A program made the translations under genes and the position numbers. This document shows positions 34,768 to 46,569 of a stretch of DNA of 64,000 bases, in pieces. Position 1 is the stretch's first letter, and every line of letters begins with the position of its first letter. The DNA comes from Prochlorococcus sp. AG-355-I04 (GTDB taxonomy: Bacteria > Cyanobacteriota > Cyanobacteriia > PCC-6307 > Cyanobiaceae): the NCBI GenBank assembly GCA_003280915.1, contig QCDL01000002.1, positions 1-64,000 on the forward strand. Reading direction: 5' to 3'. The notes under the pieces are model-generated. The model saw nothing but the letters and a program-made list of their open reading frames with translations, made no database searches and was not told the DNA's origin.

Positions 34768-35939
34768 TAAAATTTGTCAATACATATTTGAATAAGTTCT
34801 AAAAATTTATCTATTTCTGACTTATTATTTATTGAACCTAAAGTAACACGAATATTTGAATATAGTTCATCATCTTTTAAACCAATATTTTTAAGTGTCG
34901 AGCTAGCTTTACCAGATGAGCTTGAACAAGCACTTCCACTGCTTATTGCTATTTTATTTTCTGACATGAAATTAACAATCTTATAGGCCCTTATAGGCTC
35001 AAAAAATTTATTTAATAGTAGAAACGAAATATGATTGGGAAGTCTATGGTTAATACTACCCGTAATCTTTATATGATTATTATCCTTAATTTTTTTTAAA
35101 AAATAATTTTTAAGTTGACTAATATTATTAGAAGGAAACTCAGTTATATAATCATATAATTTTATTTTTCCTTTAATATTCTTTAATGATTCATACATTC
35201 CAGCGATTAATGGCAAAGCTTGTGTACCTTGTCTAATTGAAAATTCCTGAGTAAGTGATATGTCTTTATTTTTTAATATTTGTCTCGACTTTTCTTTTGT
35301 TAAAAGAATACCGATCCCTTTTGGACCTCCAAATTTATGTGCAGATAAACTTAAAAAATCACATTTAAGATCTTTCCAACTGAATATTCCATTACTTAAT
35401 ATTTGAGTTCCATCTAAATGAAGCATTATATTTAATTCTTCACATTTGGAACCAATAAATTGGACAGGTTGTATTGTCCCAATTTCACTTTGTCCCCAAA
35501 TAATTGATACAAGCTTAGTATCATTTTTTAAAATTTTTTCGATATTATAAGTATTTAAAATTCCATCATTATTTACCGTCCATTCGCAAATATCCCAATT
35601 TTGTCTTCTTAATTTATTAGCACAAATAGTTGTTGCTTGATGTTCAACATTTGAAATAACAACCCTACCATTTTTAAAATTCTCATAAATATTATTAAAT
35701 ATAATATTTGTCGATTCCGAAGAACCAGATGTAAAAATTATATCCTCTGATTCTGCTTCAAATATATAAGCAATTTTAGATCTAATTTTTTCAAGATATG
35801 TAGAGCATTTTATCCCTAGCTCATATGTAGATGAAGGGTTATGCCAATAATTCCTGTAAGTTGAATTAATTATATTTAAAACGTTCTCAGATAATGGAGT
35901 TGTGGATGCATTATCTAAATAGATAAAATTATTTTCCAT
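34767..35939 (-). CDS. Cysteine desulfurase (NifS/IscS type)
   Basis: A 390-residue PLP enzyme releasing sulfur from cysteine for iron-sulfur clusters and thiolated cofactors. IYLDNASTTPLSE is the N-terminal hallmark. LSAHKFGGPKGIG contains the PLP lysine, and GSACSSSSGK holds the sulfur-carrying Cys on the mobile loop. The loop length fits the class I (NifS/IscS) group rather than SufS. The ATG overlaps dapF by one base; four genes from dapF to dacB run together. Confidence 0.95.
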   Translation of the reverse strand: MENNFIYLDNASTTPLSENVLNIINSTYRNYWHNPSSTYELGIKCSTYLEKIRSKIAYIFEAESEDIIFTSGSSESTNIIFNNIYENFKNGRVVISNVEHQATTICANKLRRQNWDICEWTVNNDGILNTYNIEKILKNDTKLVSIIWGQSEIGTIQPVQFIGSKCEELNIMLHLDGTQILSNGIFSWKDLKCDFLSLSAHKFGGPKGIGILLTKEKSRQILKNKDISLTQEFSIRQGTQALPLIAGMYESLKNIKGKIKLYDYITEFPSNNISQLKNYFLKKIKDNNHIKITGSINHRLPNHISFLLLNKFFEPIRAYKIVNFMSENKIAISSGSACSSSSGKASSTLKNIGLKDDELYSNIRVTLGSINNKSEIDKFLELIQICIDKF

Positions 35940-36799
35940 TAATTTAATAATATTGATCCTGAGAAAACCTTTTTAGCATTACCGGTCATCATGACTTCAC
36001 AATCGTCTTTTGACCAATCAATTGTAAGGTTACCTCCAGGTAAAGTTACTGTGGTTTGTGAATTACAAAGGCCTAATTTATAAGCTGCTACATGAATAGC
36101 ACAGGCACCTGTTCCACAAGCTAAGGTTGGTCCTGCACCCCTTTCCCATACTTTTACTTTGATATTATCTCTATTTAAAATTTGACAGAAATGTACATTA
36201 GTTTTTTCAGGAAATAATTCATTTTTTTCAAATATAGGACCTAGTGAAGAAAGAACAATTGACTCTATGTCTTCTACAAAGAATATTAAATGAGGATTTC
36301 CCATTCCTACGGCATAACCCATATTTTTAAAATCTTTCTCAATAAATTCATGTGAAGGTATTGAATTTATTTTTGTTTCAATTTTTGTTGGAATATTTTG
36401 ACATTCTAAAATTGGAACTCCCATTTTTACTGTAATTTCATCATTTATATATTTTGCAATTTTTAAACCAGCTTTAGTCTCAATTTTATATTCTATATTT
36501 TTATTATTCATTGAATCATTTACATGTAGATACTCAACTAAACACCTAATTCCGTTTCCACACATTTGTGCTTCAGAACCATCAGAATTAAAAATTATCA
36601 TTTTTGCATAATTATTTTCATTAGGTTCTTCTATAAAAATCACACCATCTGCTCCAATACCAAATTGCCTGTTGCAAATTTGTTTTATATCAAATATTTT
36701 ATTTGTCTTGTAATTTTTATATAAATCCTTTCCTCTGGAATCAATTACTAAGAAATCATTCCCGTTACCTTGATATTTTTCAAAAGTTATATTTTTCAT
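35939..36799 (-). CDS. dapF: Diaminopimelate epimerase
   Basis: A 286-residue cofactor-free racemase converting LL- to meso-diaminopimelate for lysine and peptidoglycan. Both catalytic cysteines are visible: MCGNGIRC (first) and ACGTGACA (second). The start FEKYQGNGNDFLVID is typical. Slightly long for the family. First gene of a tight block leading to cysteine desulfurase, DUF1995 and dacB; it shares a cell-wall theme with dacB. Confidence 0.97.
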   Translation of the reverse strand: MKNITFEKYQGNGNDFLVIDSRGKDLYKNYKTNKIFDIKQICNRQFGIGADGVIFIEEPNENNYAKMIIFNSDGSEAQMCGNGIRCLVEYLHVNDSMNNKNIEYKIETKAGLKIAKYINDEITVKMGVPILECQNIPTKIETKINSIPSHEFIEKDFKNMGYAVGMGNPHLIFFVEDIESIVLSSLGPIFEKNELFPEKTNVHFCQILNRDNIKVKVWERGAGPTLACGTGACAIHVAAYKLGLCNSQTTVTLPGGNLTIDWSKDDCEVMMTGNAKKVFSGSILLN

Positions 36800-36906
36800 T
36801 TGTAGATAATATATTTTAAATTTTAATTATAAATTATTCCTTTTAACAATCTATTTCTATTTTATACAATGGATATTAAAATAATAATTTAACAAATAAA
36901 AATTAA

Positions 36907-39477
36907 GTGATTTCTCCCGATCAACAATATGAGACTGATACCAATTTATATAATCCATCTGAATTAGAAAAAAAATGGCAGTCAATATGGACAGAAAATA
37001 ATTTATATAAAACCGATGATTTAACTGAGAATAGCGACAAATTTTATGCCTTATCAATGTTTCCCTACCCTTCAGGTAATCTTCATATGGGACATGTAAG
37101 GAATTATGTTATTACAGACTTAATAGCACGATTCCAAAGGTTTAAGGGCAAATCTGTATTACATCCAATGGGTTGGGACGCTTTTGGTTTGCCTGCTGAG
37201 AATGCAGCGATTGAAAGAGGAATTAGTCCAAGTGTCTGGACTAAAAAAAATATTTCTCATATGAAGTCACAATTAAAGCTTTTGGGACTGTCAGTTGATT
37301 GGGAGAGGGAATTTGCAACTTGTGATGAAAATTATTATATTTGGACACAATATCTATTTTTAGAGTTATACAAGTCAGGTCTTGTATATCAAAAGGAATC
37401 AGAAGTTAATTGGGACCCTATAGATAATACAGTCTTAGCGAATGAACAAGTTGACTCAGAAGGTAAATCTTGGAGATCTGGTGCAGTAGTTGAAAAAAAA
37501 TTATTAAAGCAATGGTTTTTAAGGATTACTAATTATGCAGATGAGTTATTGAAGGATTTAGAAAAATTAGATAACTGGCCAGAAAGAGTAAAAATAATGC
37601 AAGATAATTGGATAGGAAAATCAATTGGTACAAATATTAATTTCAATATTAATACCAAACCAGAAAAGAAAATAACTGTATTCACAACAAGACCAGATAC
37701 TCTATTTGGAGTTACTTATTTAGCAATTTCAGTTAATCATTCATTAATTAAAAATATTACTGATCAAGAAACAATACAAGATATAGATAAACTTAAACAA
37801 TATTTGAAAAAAAATAAAAACAATGAACTTGAAAAAATTGGAATAAAAACCAGCTTAGTAGCAATAAATCCAGTTAATTCTGAACCTATACCTATTTGGG
37901 TGGCTAGTTATGTTCTTGATGAATACGGTACAGGCGCCGTTATGGGTGTACCTGCTCATGATTTAAGGGATTTTGAGTTTGCTAAGAAAAACAATATAGA
38001 TATTAAACAGGTAATAGTAAAGGATAAAAGTGAACAAATTAATGAGCTTCATAATGCTTATGTAGAAAATGGATATCTAATTAATTCAAATCAATATAAT
38101 GGCATAGCAAATACTATTGCTAAATTAAAAATTTCAGAGGAGGGAGTGAATAATGGATGGGCAGAAAATAAGATTCAATATCGTTTAAGAGATTGGTTAA
38201 TATCTAGACAAAGATATTGGGGATGTCCGATACCCATCGTTAATTGCAAAAAATGTGGATCTGTTCCTTTAAACCAATCGGATTTACCTGTTTCATTACC
38301 AAAAGATATAAAAATCTCAGCTAACAAGATTAATGCTTTAGGTGATAATAATAATTGGATAAATACAACATGTCCAAAATGTGGAATAGCAGCAAGAAAA
38401 GAAACTGATACTATGGACACTTTCATGTGTTCATCTTGGTATTTTTTAAGATACCCATCTTCAAAATGTTCAACTAAGCCATTTGAAAAGAATGAAATTA
38501 ATAAGTGGTTGCCTGTAGATCAATATGTTGGAGGAGTAGAGCATGCAATATTGCATTTGTTATATGCAAGATTTTTCACTAAAGCTTTGCGAGATAATGA
38601 ACTATTTGATATTGATGAACCTTTCAAAAAACTATTAACGCAAGGAATGGTTCAGGCCGCAGCCTATAAAAACAATAAAACTGGTAAATATGTTTCTCCT
38701 TCAGATATTACTGACTTATCAAATCCTACAGATCCAATTGACAATTCTAAACTCGAAGTTCTCTTCGAGAAGATGTCTAAGTCTAAATACAATGGAATAG
38801 ACCCAGAATCAGTAATTAAAAAATATGGAGCAGATACTGCAAGAATGTTTATATTATTTAAAGCACCACCAGAAAAAGATTTGGAATGGGGAGATACTGA
38901 TGTTGAAGGACAATTTAGATTTTTAAGCAGGATTTGGAAGCTTTATATAAATTGTGCAAAAGATATTAATAGTAATTCTAATTCCTATCCAGATAAAGAA
39001 AAAAGTTTAATAAAGTCAATGAATATTGCTATAAAAGAAATTTCAAATGACATATTAAATAACCAATTTAATACTGCGATTTCAGAACTAATGAAGTTTT
39101 ATAATTCATTATCAAATTCCATTAATGATGTAAACAATAATTTAAAAATTGATGCTTTAAAAACATTTTGTATTTTGTTGGCTCCATTTGCACCTCATAT
39201 AGCGGAAGAAGTATGGCATCTTATAGGATTTAAAAAATCTGTGCATTTAGAACACTGGCCTTCATTCAATGCCGAAGCACTAAAAGAAGATTCATATGAA
39301 CTAGTAATACAAGTGAATGGAAAAGTTAGAGACAAAGTAAATATTAATAATGATATGAGTGATGATCAAATTAAAGAATTGACTCTTAAAAGAACAAATA
39401 TATTAAAATGGACTCAAGATAAGGAAATAAGAAAAATAATTATTGTTAAAGGAAAAATTATGAATATTGTTGTTTAA
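36907..39477 (+). CDS. leuS: Leucyl-tRNA synthetase
   Basis: An 856-residue class I synthetase. HIGH-type HMGH lies at residues 60-63 and KMSKS at 622-626. The CP1 editing domain contains the [14 protein letters not shown] block (about 261-274) and [12 protein letters not shown]. Zinc-type Cys pairs (CKKC, CPKC) lie around 450-500. Start codon GTG at 36907; no in-frame ATG lies nearby upstream, and the N-terminus length fits the family. The last four bases overlap the stop of convergent pgi. Confidence 0.96.
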   Translation: MISPDQQYETDTNLYNPSELEKKWQSIWTENNLYKTDDLTENSDKFYALSMFPYPSGNLHMGHVRNYVITDLIARFQRFKGKSVLHPMGWDAFGLPAENAAIERGISPSVWTKKNISHMKSQLKLLGLSVDWEREFATCDENYYIWTQYLFLELYKSGLVYQKESEVNWDPIDNTVLANEQVDSEGKSWRSGAVVEKKLLKQWFLRITNYADELLKDLEKLDNWPERVKIMQDNWIGKSIGTNINFNINTKPEKKITVFTTRPDTLFGVTYLAISVNHSLIKNITDQETIQDIDKLKQYLKKNKNNELEKIGIKTSLVAINPVNSEPIPIWVASYVLDEYGTGAVMGVPAHDLRDFEFAKKNNIDIKQVIVKDKSEQINELHNAYVENGYLINSNQYNGIANTIAKLKISEEGVNNGWAENKIQYRLRDWLISRQRYWGCPIPIVNCKKCGSVPLNQSDLPVSLPKDIKISANKINALGDNNNWINTTCPKCGIAARKETDTMDTFMCSSWYFLRYPSSKCSTKPFEKNEINKWLPVDQYVGGVEHAILHLLYARFFTKALRDNELFDIDEPFKKLLTQGMVQAAAYKNNKTGKYVSPSDITDLSNPTDPIDNSKLEVLFEKMSKSKYNGIDPESVIKKYGADTARMFILFKAPPEKDLEWGDTDVEGQFRFLSRIWKLYINCAKDINSNSNSYPDKEKSLIKSMNIAIKEISNDILNNQFNTAISELMKFYNSLSNSINDVNNNLKIDALKTFCILLAPFAPHIAEEVWHLIGFKKSVHLEHWPSFNAEALKEDSYELVIQVNGKVRDKVNINNDMSDDQIKELTLKRTNILKWTQDKEIRKIIIVKGKIMNIVV

Positions 39478-41057
39478 GAATTTATTTTTTGAATAACTAA
39501 TGAATTTGGATTTGACCAATCGCCCTTAACTAAATAATTATCATTACCAAAACACATTTCACGGAGTATGAAAAATATAGGTTCACTCACTGAATTATCA
39601 AATAATGATGTTATGTCATTTATAGAATATTCGCCACCTTCGTCTAATAAATTGCTTACTTTTTGTTGATACTCAATAATATTTGCTGCTGCTTTCTTTC
39701 CAGCTTCAACTCCAGGTTGATCATATGCATTTATATTTACCAACTCAGCGTAGAAGGAAACAGCTCTCTCAAATAAAGCGATTAAGGCACCTAGGGAAAA
39801 ACAATTTAACTTTTCTAACGTGATAGTGATACTTTGTCTGTTTTCACTAGAGAGTGCTGATCTGGTTCCTTGTAAAAAACCAGAAAGATATTCTTTAGGA
39901 TTCTCTTTTTCATCAAAAATATTAGTAGATGGAGAATCTAATAATTCAATAAAAATACAAAAGAAATTATCAATACCATCTCTCAATTGCTGAACATAAG
40001 CATGTTGATCTGTAGATCCTTTATTACCAAAAACGGAAATACCTTGATTAACTACTTCACCATTCCTATTAAATTTCTTACCTAATGATTCCATTACTAA
40101 TTGCTGGAGATATTTACTAAATACCTGTAGCCTATCTCTATAAGGTAATACAACCATATCTCTCTTTCCAACACCATCTCCAGTTAAATACCATGCGGAT
40201 GATAATAGTGCTGCTGGATTATTTTTAAAATCACTTATACGTGTGGCTTCATCCATTAATGATGCACCTCTAATAAATTCAGATATATTTTCATTAATAA
40301 GAGCTAATGGAAGTAGTCCCACAGAGCTTGTAATACTAGTTCTTCCTCCAACCCAATCTTGCAAATTAAATATTTTTAACCAATTTTCAGAAGTGGCTTT
40401 TTTAAATAACATACTATCTTTCATAGTTATAGCTATAGCATTAGAATTCCATTCAAGATGATTGTTTTCGCAGTGACTTTTAATAATTTCCATAGCAATT
40501 CTAGGTTCAGGCGTACCACCTGATTTGCTAACTACCACAAATAATGTTGTTGATAATTTTTCAGATAACTCTTCTAACTTTTCGCTAATTAAAAAAGGAT
40601 CAACATTATCGATATAAGAAAAATTTAAGCCTCTAGAACACTTCTGCAGTGACTCTGTAATAAGTAATGGTCCTAACCCACTTCCCCCAATTCCTATCCA
40701 TAGAACATCAGTATACTGCTGATTATTATTATTCTTAATATCCCCATTTAAAATTTGTTTTCCAAATTCAGAGATTAAATTAATTTCTGCGCTAATTTCC
40801 TCTCCTATTTTTGAAGAGGGTGAAATTGATGGATTTCTAAGCCAATAATGTCCAACTTGTCTATTTTCATCAATATTTGAGATTGCGCCATTTTCTAATT
40901 CTTTTATTGATGAAAAAACATCTATAAATTTATCTTCTAAATTTTTTATCTCTTTACTTGTGAAATTAATTTTGCTTATGTCTAACCAAATATTTAATTT
41001 TTTATCAAACCAAAGATAATTACAAAATTTATCCCAAGATTTTAAATCTCCATTCAT
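39474..41057 (-). CDS. pgi: Glucose-6-phosphate isomerase
   Basis: A 527-residue enzyme interconverting glucose-6-P and fructose-6-P. Conserved blocks: [13 protein letters not shown] (about 120-132), [30 protein letters not shown], and [33 protein letters not shown] split by the catalytic Glu/His region. Length fits the cyanobacterial group. ATG start. A 180-bp AT-rich spacer separates it from purN. Confidence 0.96.
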   Translation of the reverse strand: MNGDLKSWDKFCNYLWFDKKLNIWLDISKINFTSKEIKNLEDKFIDVFSSIKELENGAISNIDENRQVGHYWLRNPSISPSSKIGEEISAEINLISEFGKQILNGDIKNNNNQQYTDVLWIGIGGSGLGPLLITESLQKCSRGLNFSYIDNVDPFLISEKLEELSEKLSTTLFVVVSKSGGTPEPRIAMEIIKSHCENNHLEWNSNAIAITMKDSMLFKKATSENWLKIFNLQDWVGGRTSITSSVGLLPLALINENISEFIRGASLMDEATRISDFKNNPAALLSSAWYLTGDGVGKRDMVVLPYRDRLQVFSKYLQQLVMESLGKKFNRNGEVVNQGISVFGNKGSTDQHAYVQQLRDGIDNFFCIFIELLDSPSTNIFDEKENPKEYLSGFLQGTRSALSSENRQSITITLEKLNCFSLGALIALFERAVSFYAELVNINAYDQPGVEAGKKAAANIIEYQQKVSNLLDEGGEYSINDITSLFDNSVSEPIFFILREMCFGNDNYLVKGDWSNPNSLVIQKINS

Positions 41058-41239
41058 TTTATATATTTGTTTCTTTTATTTATTATCCAATTATATCTAT
41101 ACGAATAGTACATAGATTTGAATCATTTAAATTTGTTTAAATTATTATCTTCAAATAAATATGTTTTTGAATATAAACAATTAAAATTGGGGGTTTTTTT
41201 TATTTCATATGAATTTATTATTAAATAAATTAAAAAACT

Positions 41240-41896
41240 TTGGATAGATCATTTAATTACATAATTTCACCTGAGATATCTGAATTTAGAAGATTTTCAC
41301 CAAAATTAAAAATTGGTGTACTTGCTTCTGGGAAAGGAACAAACTTTCAGGAATTAATTAATCTCTCAGAAAAAGGAGAATTAGATATAGATATAAAAGT
41401 TCTAATTACTAACAAAGATGATGCAGGTTGTATAAATAGAGCTGAAAGTAAAAAAATCCCTCACAAAATTATAAAAGGCAAAGACTTTTTGCAAAAAGAG
41501 GGATTTGAATTAGAAATTGTCAATACTTTAATTCATTATGATGTTGAACTGGTGGTTATGGCAGGCTGGATGAAAATTGTCACTCCATTTTTTATTAATA
41601 AATTTAAGAATAAGATAATAAATATTCACCCTTCATTACTTCCAGCATATAAAGGTGGTTCTGCTATAAAGGAGTCTATATTAAATGGTTCAAAAATAAC
41701 TGGTTGTTCCGTACATTTTGTTGAAGAGGAGGTAGATAGTGGATCATTGATAATGCAAGCTGCATTGTCAATTAGAGATGATGATGATATTGAATCACTT
41801 TCAAAAAGAATACAAATGCTTGAGCATAAAATTTTACCTCACTCAATCTCTCAAGCTGGTTTTTTGATAAGAAGTAATTTTATGGAAAATTATTAG
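41240..41896 (+). CDS. purN: Phosphoribosylglycinamide formyltransferase
   Basis: A 218-residue enzyme adding a formyl group in purine synthesis. VLASGKGTNFQEL, INIHPSLLPAYKGG with the catalytic Asn-His, and SVHFVEEEVDSGSLI with the catalytic Asp are all present. TTG at 41240 (LDRSFNYIISPE) is the only usable start upstream of the core; an ATG at 41209 is in frame but meets a TAG after 12 codons. The end overlaps convergent argC by 17 bases. Confidence 0.95.
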   Translation: MDRSFNYIISPEISEFRRFSPKLKIGVLASGKGTNFQELINLSEKGELDIDIKVLITNKDDAGCINRAESKKIPHKIIKGKDFLQKEGFELEIVNTLIHYDVELVVMAGWMKIVTPFFINKFKNKIINIHPSLLPAYKGGSAIKESILNGSKITGCSVHFVEEEVDSGSLIMQAALSIRDDDDIESLSKRIQMLEHKILPHSISQAGFLIRSNFMENY

Positions 41897-42935
41897 TTAA
41901 ATCAAGACCTTCATCCATTGAAAATCCACTCATAATATTTAAATTTTGAATTGCTTGCCCAGTCTGACCTTTTAACAAATTATCAATTACAGATAATATA
42001 ATTATTCTTCCATTTCGATTATCAACTTTAACAGAAAGTAAAATTTGGTTTGTATTTTTAACCCATTTTGTTGATGGGAATGTATCTACAGGTAAAACTT
42101 TAATATTTTTAAAATTTCTATAATAATTTTCCAGAAGAATTCTGCAGTCATCAGAAGTTAATCCTGGATCTCTTAATCTCCCATATATAGTCGAATGCAT
42201 ACCCCTTGAGATTGGGACTAAATGAGGTGTAAAAAGCAGTTCAATTTTGTTTCCAGAAATTAAAGATGCCACTTGCTCGATCTCTGAGGTATGTCTATGA
42301 TTGATCAACCCATATGCTGATAGACCTTCTCCGCATTCTGATAAGAGTAGCTTTTGGTTAGGTTCTCGACCCCCTCCAGAGGTTCCGCTTTTAGAGTCAA
42401 TAACTATACCTTCATTTTCAATAATTCCTTGAGAAAGATAAGGAGCTAATGGAATAAGAGCGGATGTTGGATAACATCCTGGACAGGCAATTAATCTTCC
42501 TACTGAAATGGCTTTTTTATTTATCTCCGGAAGACCGTAAACTGACTCTTTACATAAATCATCATCATTCCTTTTATAAATAGAGGCTTCTTTGGAATAT
42601 ACTTTTTTCCATTCATCTAAAGACTTATATCTATAATCAGCAGATAAATCAATAACTTTAAGTCCTCTATCCAATAATTTCCTTGTCAATGTTGAAGATA
42701 AGCCATTGGGTAAGCAAAGCAAAGCAACATCTGCATTTTTTGAAATATTGTCAACTGAAATTTCTTCTATATAGGGATCATTATCTAGATAAATAAAAGG
42801 GAAATTATCATTCCACTTTGATCCAGATGTTTTATTACCTCCTAAAAATGAAATTTTGTGTTTTTTATTTTTCTTTAAAAGATTTACCGCTTGAATACCG
42901 CCGTAACCAGTAGCACCTACTATTGCAACATTCAT
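41880..42935 (-). CDS. argC: N-acetyl-gamma-glutamyl-phosphate reductase
   Basis: A 351-residue NADP-dependent reductase of arginine synthesis. The N-terminal VAIVGATGYGG binds the nucleotide. The catalytic Cys sits in IACPGCYPTSA (about 144-154), with SGTSGGGREP, HRHTSEIEQ and HLVPISRGMHST after it. Full length, ATG start. Convergent and overlapping with purN; divergent from ribBA with 88 bases between. Confidence 0.97.
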   Translation of the reverse strand: MNVAIVGATGYGGIQAVNLLKKNKKHKISFLGGNKTSGSKWNDNFPFIYLDNDPYIEEISVDNISKNADVALLCLPNGLSSTLTRKLLDRGLKVIDLSADYRYKSLDEWKKVYSKEASIYKRNDDDLCKESVYGLPEINKKAISVGRLIACPGCYPTSALIPLAPYLSQGIIENEGIVIDSKSGTSGGGREPNQKLLLSECGEGLSAYGLINHRHTSEIEQVASLISGNKIELLFTPHLVPISRGMHSTIYGRLRDPGLTSDDCRILLENYYRNFKNIKVLPVDTFPSTKWVKNTNQILLSVKVDNRNGRIIILSVIDNLLKGQTGQAIQNLNIMSGFSMDEGLDLTNNFP

Positions 42936-43023
42936 TTCTTTGAATTGGCAGACTTTGAGATAGGATTATAAAGTGTTGAATTTGAAGTAACTAAAACACT
43001 ATTTTTCTATATTGATAGGAATA

Positions 43024-44748
43024 ATGAAAGAAACAAGTCCCAAATCAAATAATGGAACAATTTTGGATATAAATGAATCTTTTCAAATTGAATTTGATCC
43101 TATTAGCGATGCGTTGGCAGCTATAAGAAATGGTGAATGCATAATTGTTGTAGATGATGAGAGAAGAGAAAATGAGGGAGATTTAATATGTGCTGCTCAG
43201 TTTGCGACTCCACAGCAAATTAATTTTATGGCTACTGAGGGACGTGGTCTTATATGCTTAGCCATGCAAGGTGAAAAACTTGACTCTTTAGATTTACCAT
43301 TAATGGTAGATAGAAATACAGATGAAAATCAAACTGCCTTTACGATTTCCATTGATGCTGGACCTGAAAATAATGTTACTACCGGAATTTCTGCTGAAGA
43401 CAGGGCAAAGACAATTCAAGTTGCTATAAACCCAAATACAAAACCCGATGATTTGAGAAGGCCAGGACATATTTTTCCATTAAGAGCTAAGAAAGGTGGA
43501 GTATTAAAAAGAGCAGGTCATACTGAAGCGGCAGTAGATATTGCGGCAATGTCAGGTCTTTATCCCGCTGGAGTTATTTGCGAAATACAAAATCCTGATG
43601 GTTCCATGTCAAGACTTCCGCAACTTAAAGAGTATGCAAAACAGTGGGGAATGAAATTAATATCCATAGCTGATTTAATTAGTTATCGTTTTCAAACTGA
43701 GAGATTTGTATTTAGAAAATCTGATGCTGTACTTCCAAGTATTTTTGGTAATTTCAAAGCTTACGGATATGTTAATGAACTTGATGGTTCAGAGCACGTT
43801 GCATTAGTTAAACAAAAATCATCCAAATTAAGCGAACCTGTACTAGTAAGAATGCATTCAGAGTGCTTAACTGGCGATGCTTTTGGATCTTTACGTTGTG
43901 ATTGTAGACCCCAGTTAGAGGCTGCGTTATCAAGAATAGAAAAGGAGGAAGAAGGAGTTGTTGTTTACTTGAGACAAGAAGGTAGAGGTATTGGTCTTAT
44001 AAATAAATTAAAGGCTTATAGTTTACAGGATGGTGGATTAGACACTGTAGAAGCTAATGAAAAATTAGGTTTTCCTGCTGATCTTAGAAATTATGGAGTT
44101 GGAGCACAGATATTAACCGATCTAGGGATAAAAAAACTAAAATTACTTACAAACAATCCTAGAAAGATTGCTGGATTAGGCGGTTATGGAATAGAAGTTA
44201 TTGAGAGAGTTCCATTGGTTATTTGTCCAAACGATAATAATGCAGAATATTTGAGTGTAAAAAAAACCAAGTTAGGTCATATGATTGATGAAGATAATTC
44301 TAATTCTAGGAATATCGATCCATTTATATCAATTTTTCTTGACGGAAAATATAAATCTATTGATCTTGTTCCAATAAAAAATGACGTTATAAAATTCTGT
44401 AGTTTTAAGAACATTAATATCAAACTAGAGAGTACTCCAAGATTATTGGCTTTTTGGAATCGACCAAAATTAGTTTGGAGAATTTTGCATGATCAGAATA
44501 GAACTAATTCCAACATTACTGATGAAGAAATTAAAAATATAGAATTATTTATACAGTTTTTATCTAATTATGAAAATAGTACAAAGATTGGAATTATTGT
44601 TTCTAGAAACATTGAACAGGCATTACACCCAAAAAGTAGCATCAAATTGATTAATACTAAATTTACTATTAATAATGAAATCTTATATTCATCTACAAGA
44701 AAATTTAATCTAGATAAAGAAACATTTAGTATTGTTTTTGAAGGCTAG
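43024..44748 (+). CDS. ribBA: Bifunctional DHBP synthase/GTP cyclohydrolase II
   Basis: I prefer ATG 43024 ([10 protein letters not shown]), giving 574 residues; the frame opens at TTG 43012. The N-terminal RibB domain has [18 protein letters not shown] and the [12 protein letters not shown] block. The RibA domain holds the zinc cysteines in [19 protein letters not shown], followed by RQEGRGIGL. Together they make both riboflavin precursors. The last 140 or so residues are a cyanobacterial-type extension of unknown role. Confidence 0.96.
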   Translation: MKETSPKSNNGTILDINESFQIEFDPISDALAAIRNGECIIVVDDERRENEGDLICAAQFATPQQINFMATEGRGLICLAMQGEKLDSLDLPLMVDRNTDENQTAFTISIDAGPENNVTTGISAEDRAKTIQVAINPNTKPDDLRRPGHIFPLRAKKGGVLKRAGHTEAAVDIAAMSGLYPAGVICEIQNPDGSMSRLPQLKEYAKQWGMKLISIADLISYRFQTERFVFRKSDAVLPSIFGNFKAYGYVNELDGSEHVALVKQKSSKLSEPVLVRMHSECLTGDAFGSLRCDCRPQLEAALSRIEKEEEGVVVYLRQEGRGIGLINKLKAYSLQDGGLDTVEANEKLGFPADLRNYGVGAQILTDLGIKKLKLLTNNPRKIAGLGGYGIEVIERVPLVICPNDNNAEYLSVKKTKLGHMIDEDNSNSRNIDPFISIFLDGKYKSIDLVPIKNDVIKFCSFKNINIKLESTPRLLAFWNRPKLVWRILHDQNRTNSNITDEEIKNIELFIQFLSNYENSTKIGIIVSRNIEQALHPKSSIKLINTKFTINNEILYSSTRKFNLDKETFSIVFEG

Positions 44749-44752
44749 GTTA

Positions 44753-45190
44753 CTATTTTAAAGTAGCTTTTAGGATTTTTGAACCATTAGTAAGCTTTAA
44801 AACTACATCCATATCATTAGTCTTACCAAAAACGGTATGAACTCCATCGAGATGAGGCTGAGGTTCATAAACTATGAAAAACTGACTACCACCTGTATCC
44901 TTTCCTGCATGAGCCATAGAAAGTGAACCTTTTAAATGTTTATTGGAATTTATTTCACATTTAATATTATATCCAGGACCTCCAGTTCCAGGCATACCAG
45001 ATGCTCCGTCACGAGTATTAGGACATCCACCCTGAGCCATAAATCCAGGAATAACCCTGTGAAAAGCTAGACCATCATAAAAACCATCACTAATCAAATT
45101 CGTAAAGTTTTTAACTGTATTAGGTGCTTCATCAGAGAAAAATTCAATATTAATGTTGCCTACTTCTGTTTCAAATAATGCAGTTGTCAT
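44753..45190 (-). CDS. Cyclophilin-type peptidyl-prolyl isomerase
   Basis: A 145-residue cytoplasmic cyclophilin; no signal peptide. It covers [15 protein letters not shown] (catalytic Arg and Phe/Met pocket), [16 protein letters not shown] and [11 protein letters not shown]. Catalyses cis-trans isomerisation of prolyl bonds. Typical short bacterial form. ATG start. First of three same-strand genes with DUF3110 and the J-protein upstream of it. Confidence 0.96.
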   Translation of the reverse strand: MTTALFETEVGNINIEFFSDEAPNTVKNFTNLISDGFYDGLAFHRVIPGFMAQGGCPNTRDGASGMPGTGGPGYNIKCEINSNKHLKGSLSMAHAGKDTGGSQFFIVYEPQPHLDGVHTVFGKTNDMDVVLKLTNGSKILKATLK

Positions 45191-45228
45191 GTTTTATTTG
45201 TTTAATAAATATTCTGATATTTTAATAG

Positions 45229-45612
45229 CTAAAGTAACTTTTCAAGGTTTTCCTTAATGGTATTTATATCAATGTTATCTTTTTTACTATTTTTGTCTTC
45301 CTCCCAATTTTCAGGTTCTAAGTTTTTCTGTGGTGGTGAAATTAACAATCTATCTTCAGCTGTTTTAGGTACAAAATTTTTTTCTACTAATTTACATTCA
45401 TAATCTAATTTAATGCAAAAATCTTTTATTTCCTCAATGTTGATCATTTCAACTGTTGGCAAAGGAAAATCTTGAGCTTCTAATAGACCACAATATCTTG
45501 TTGCATCATCCCTATCTTCAAACATAAGTACAATAGTCCTGCCTTTTAGTTCGATTGAATGAATTCCTTCTTTATCTGTTCCTGAATTATATAAAAGAAC
45601 AAATATGTTCAT
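45229..45612 (-). CDS. DUF3110 family protein
   Basis: A 127-residue soluble protein. The N-terminal half matches DUF3110 of cyanobacteria and plants: MNIFVLLYNSGTDKEGIHSI, then VLMFEDRDDATRYCGLLEAQDFP. The rest is polar and acidic. Function unknown. It sits between the cyclophilin and the J-protein/DnaK pair on the same strand, suggesting a link with protein folding. Confidence 0.85.
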   Translation of the reverse strand: MNIFVLLYNSGTDKEGIHSIELKGRTIVLMFEDRDDATRYCGLLEAQDFPLPTVEMINIEEIKDFCIKLDYECKLVEKNFVPKTAEDRLLISPPQKNLEPENWEEDKNSKKDNIDINTIKENLEKLL

Positions 45613-45645
45613 AAGTGTAGATTTTTCTATTTATATAATATTTGA

Positions 45646-46569
45646 TTAAGAATCAGAAAGTGATAATTCTTGTAATCTTGTATATAAAGCAATTTCTTCA
45701 TCATTAATATCAGCAGGTATCACTACCAAGATTTCAACATATTGATCACCTACATTATCTTCGAAAGTTAAACCTCTACCTTTCAAACGTAACATTCTTC
45801 CCGTTGATGATTTTGGTGGCACTTGAAGTGTGACATTTCCATCAAGGGTGGGGACTTCTACTGCACAACCAAGTAGAGCATCATGAGGAAATAACTCTAG
45901 TTTATAGAGAACTCTTAAACCATCTATTCTTAGACCACTTTCGGTTTGAACTTTTAACTGAAGATAATGATCCTTACCTCCTCTTGCAATATTTTCAAGT
46001 CTTAATCTCCAACCATCTCCAGCAAAAGGAGGTGTATCAACTTCTACAACTGTTTCATCTTCTAATTCTATTAGAATTGAGGCTCCATTTAAGGCCTCAT
46101 CAGGAGTTAACTCGATAATAGTTTCAATATCTTGGTGGACTTTAACTGGAGGTGGTTCTTCTGGAGATGTTGTAGGGTATTCATAAGTATTAAATTCATC
46201 ATTATCTGTATTTATGTATTCATCCTCTAATTGTTCATCATTATTTTCATCGTAATTTTTTGGGGAGTATTCATAACCGAACAATGAATCAAGATAATCT
46301 TGAAAATCAGGAAAACCAGTCTTGAAGTTATTATTTTCGTACTCGTCTTGGATATTTTCAACTGAACTATTTTTGCTATTATTCGGATCGCGCAGATATT
46401 CGTATGCTTCGTTAATTAATTTAAATCTTTCTTCTGCATTTAGATCATTTTTATTTAAATCTGGATGCCATTTTCTTGCTTCTCTTCGAAAGGCCTTTTT
46501 CAGTTCTTTATCGTCGAAATCTTGGGACAAACCCAAAATCGACAAATAGTCTTTTTTAGAGGAAATAGT
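45646..46569 (-). CDS. J-domain co-chaperone (DnaJ/CbpA class without zinc fingers)
   Basis: ATG 46569 (MTISSKKDYLSILGL) gives 307 residues; the open frame extends 12 codons further into dnaK. The N-terminal J-domain (about 6-70) has HPD in KWHPDLNKND. An acidic linker follows, then the two C-terminal substrate-binding domains (VDTPPFAGDGWRLRLENIA, TGRMLRLKGRGL). There is no Cys-rich zinc domain, so this is a type II J-protein. It starts 14 bases inside the dnaK end: partner genes translated together. Confidence 0.93.
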   Translation of the reverse strand, partial: TISSKKDYLSILGLSQDFDDKELKKAFRREARKWHPDLNKNDLNAEERFKLINEAYEYLRDPNNSKNSSVENIQDEYENNNFKTGFPDFQDYLDSLFGYEYSPKNYDENNDEQLEDEYINTDNDEFNTYEYPTTSPEEPPPVKVHQDIETIIELTPDEALNGASILIELEDETVVEVDTPPFAGDGWRLRLENIARGGKDHYLQLKVQTESGLRIDGLRVLYKLELFPHDALLGCAVEVPTLDGNVTLQVPPKSSTGRMLRLKGRGLTFEDNVGDQYVEILVVIPADINDEEIALYTRLQELSLSDS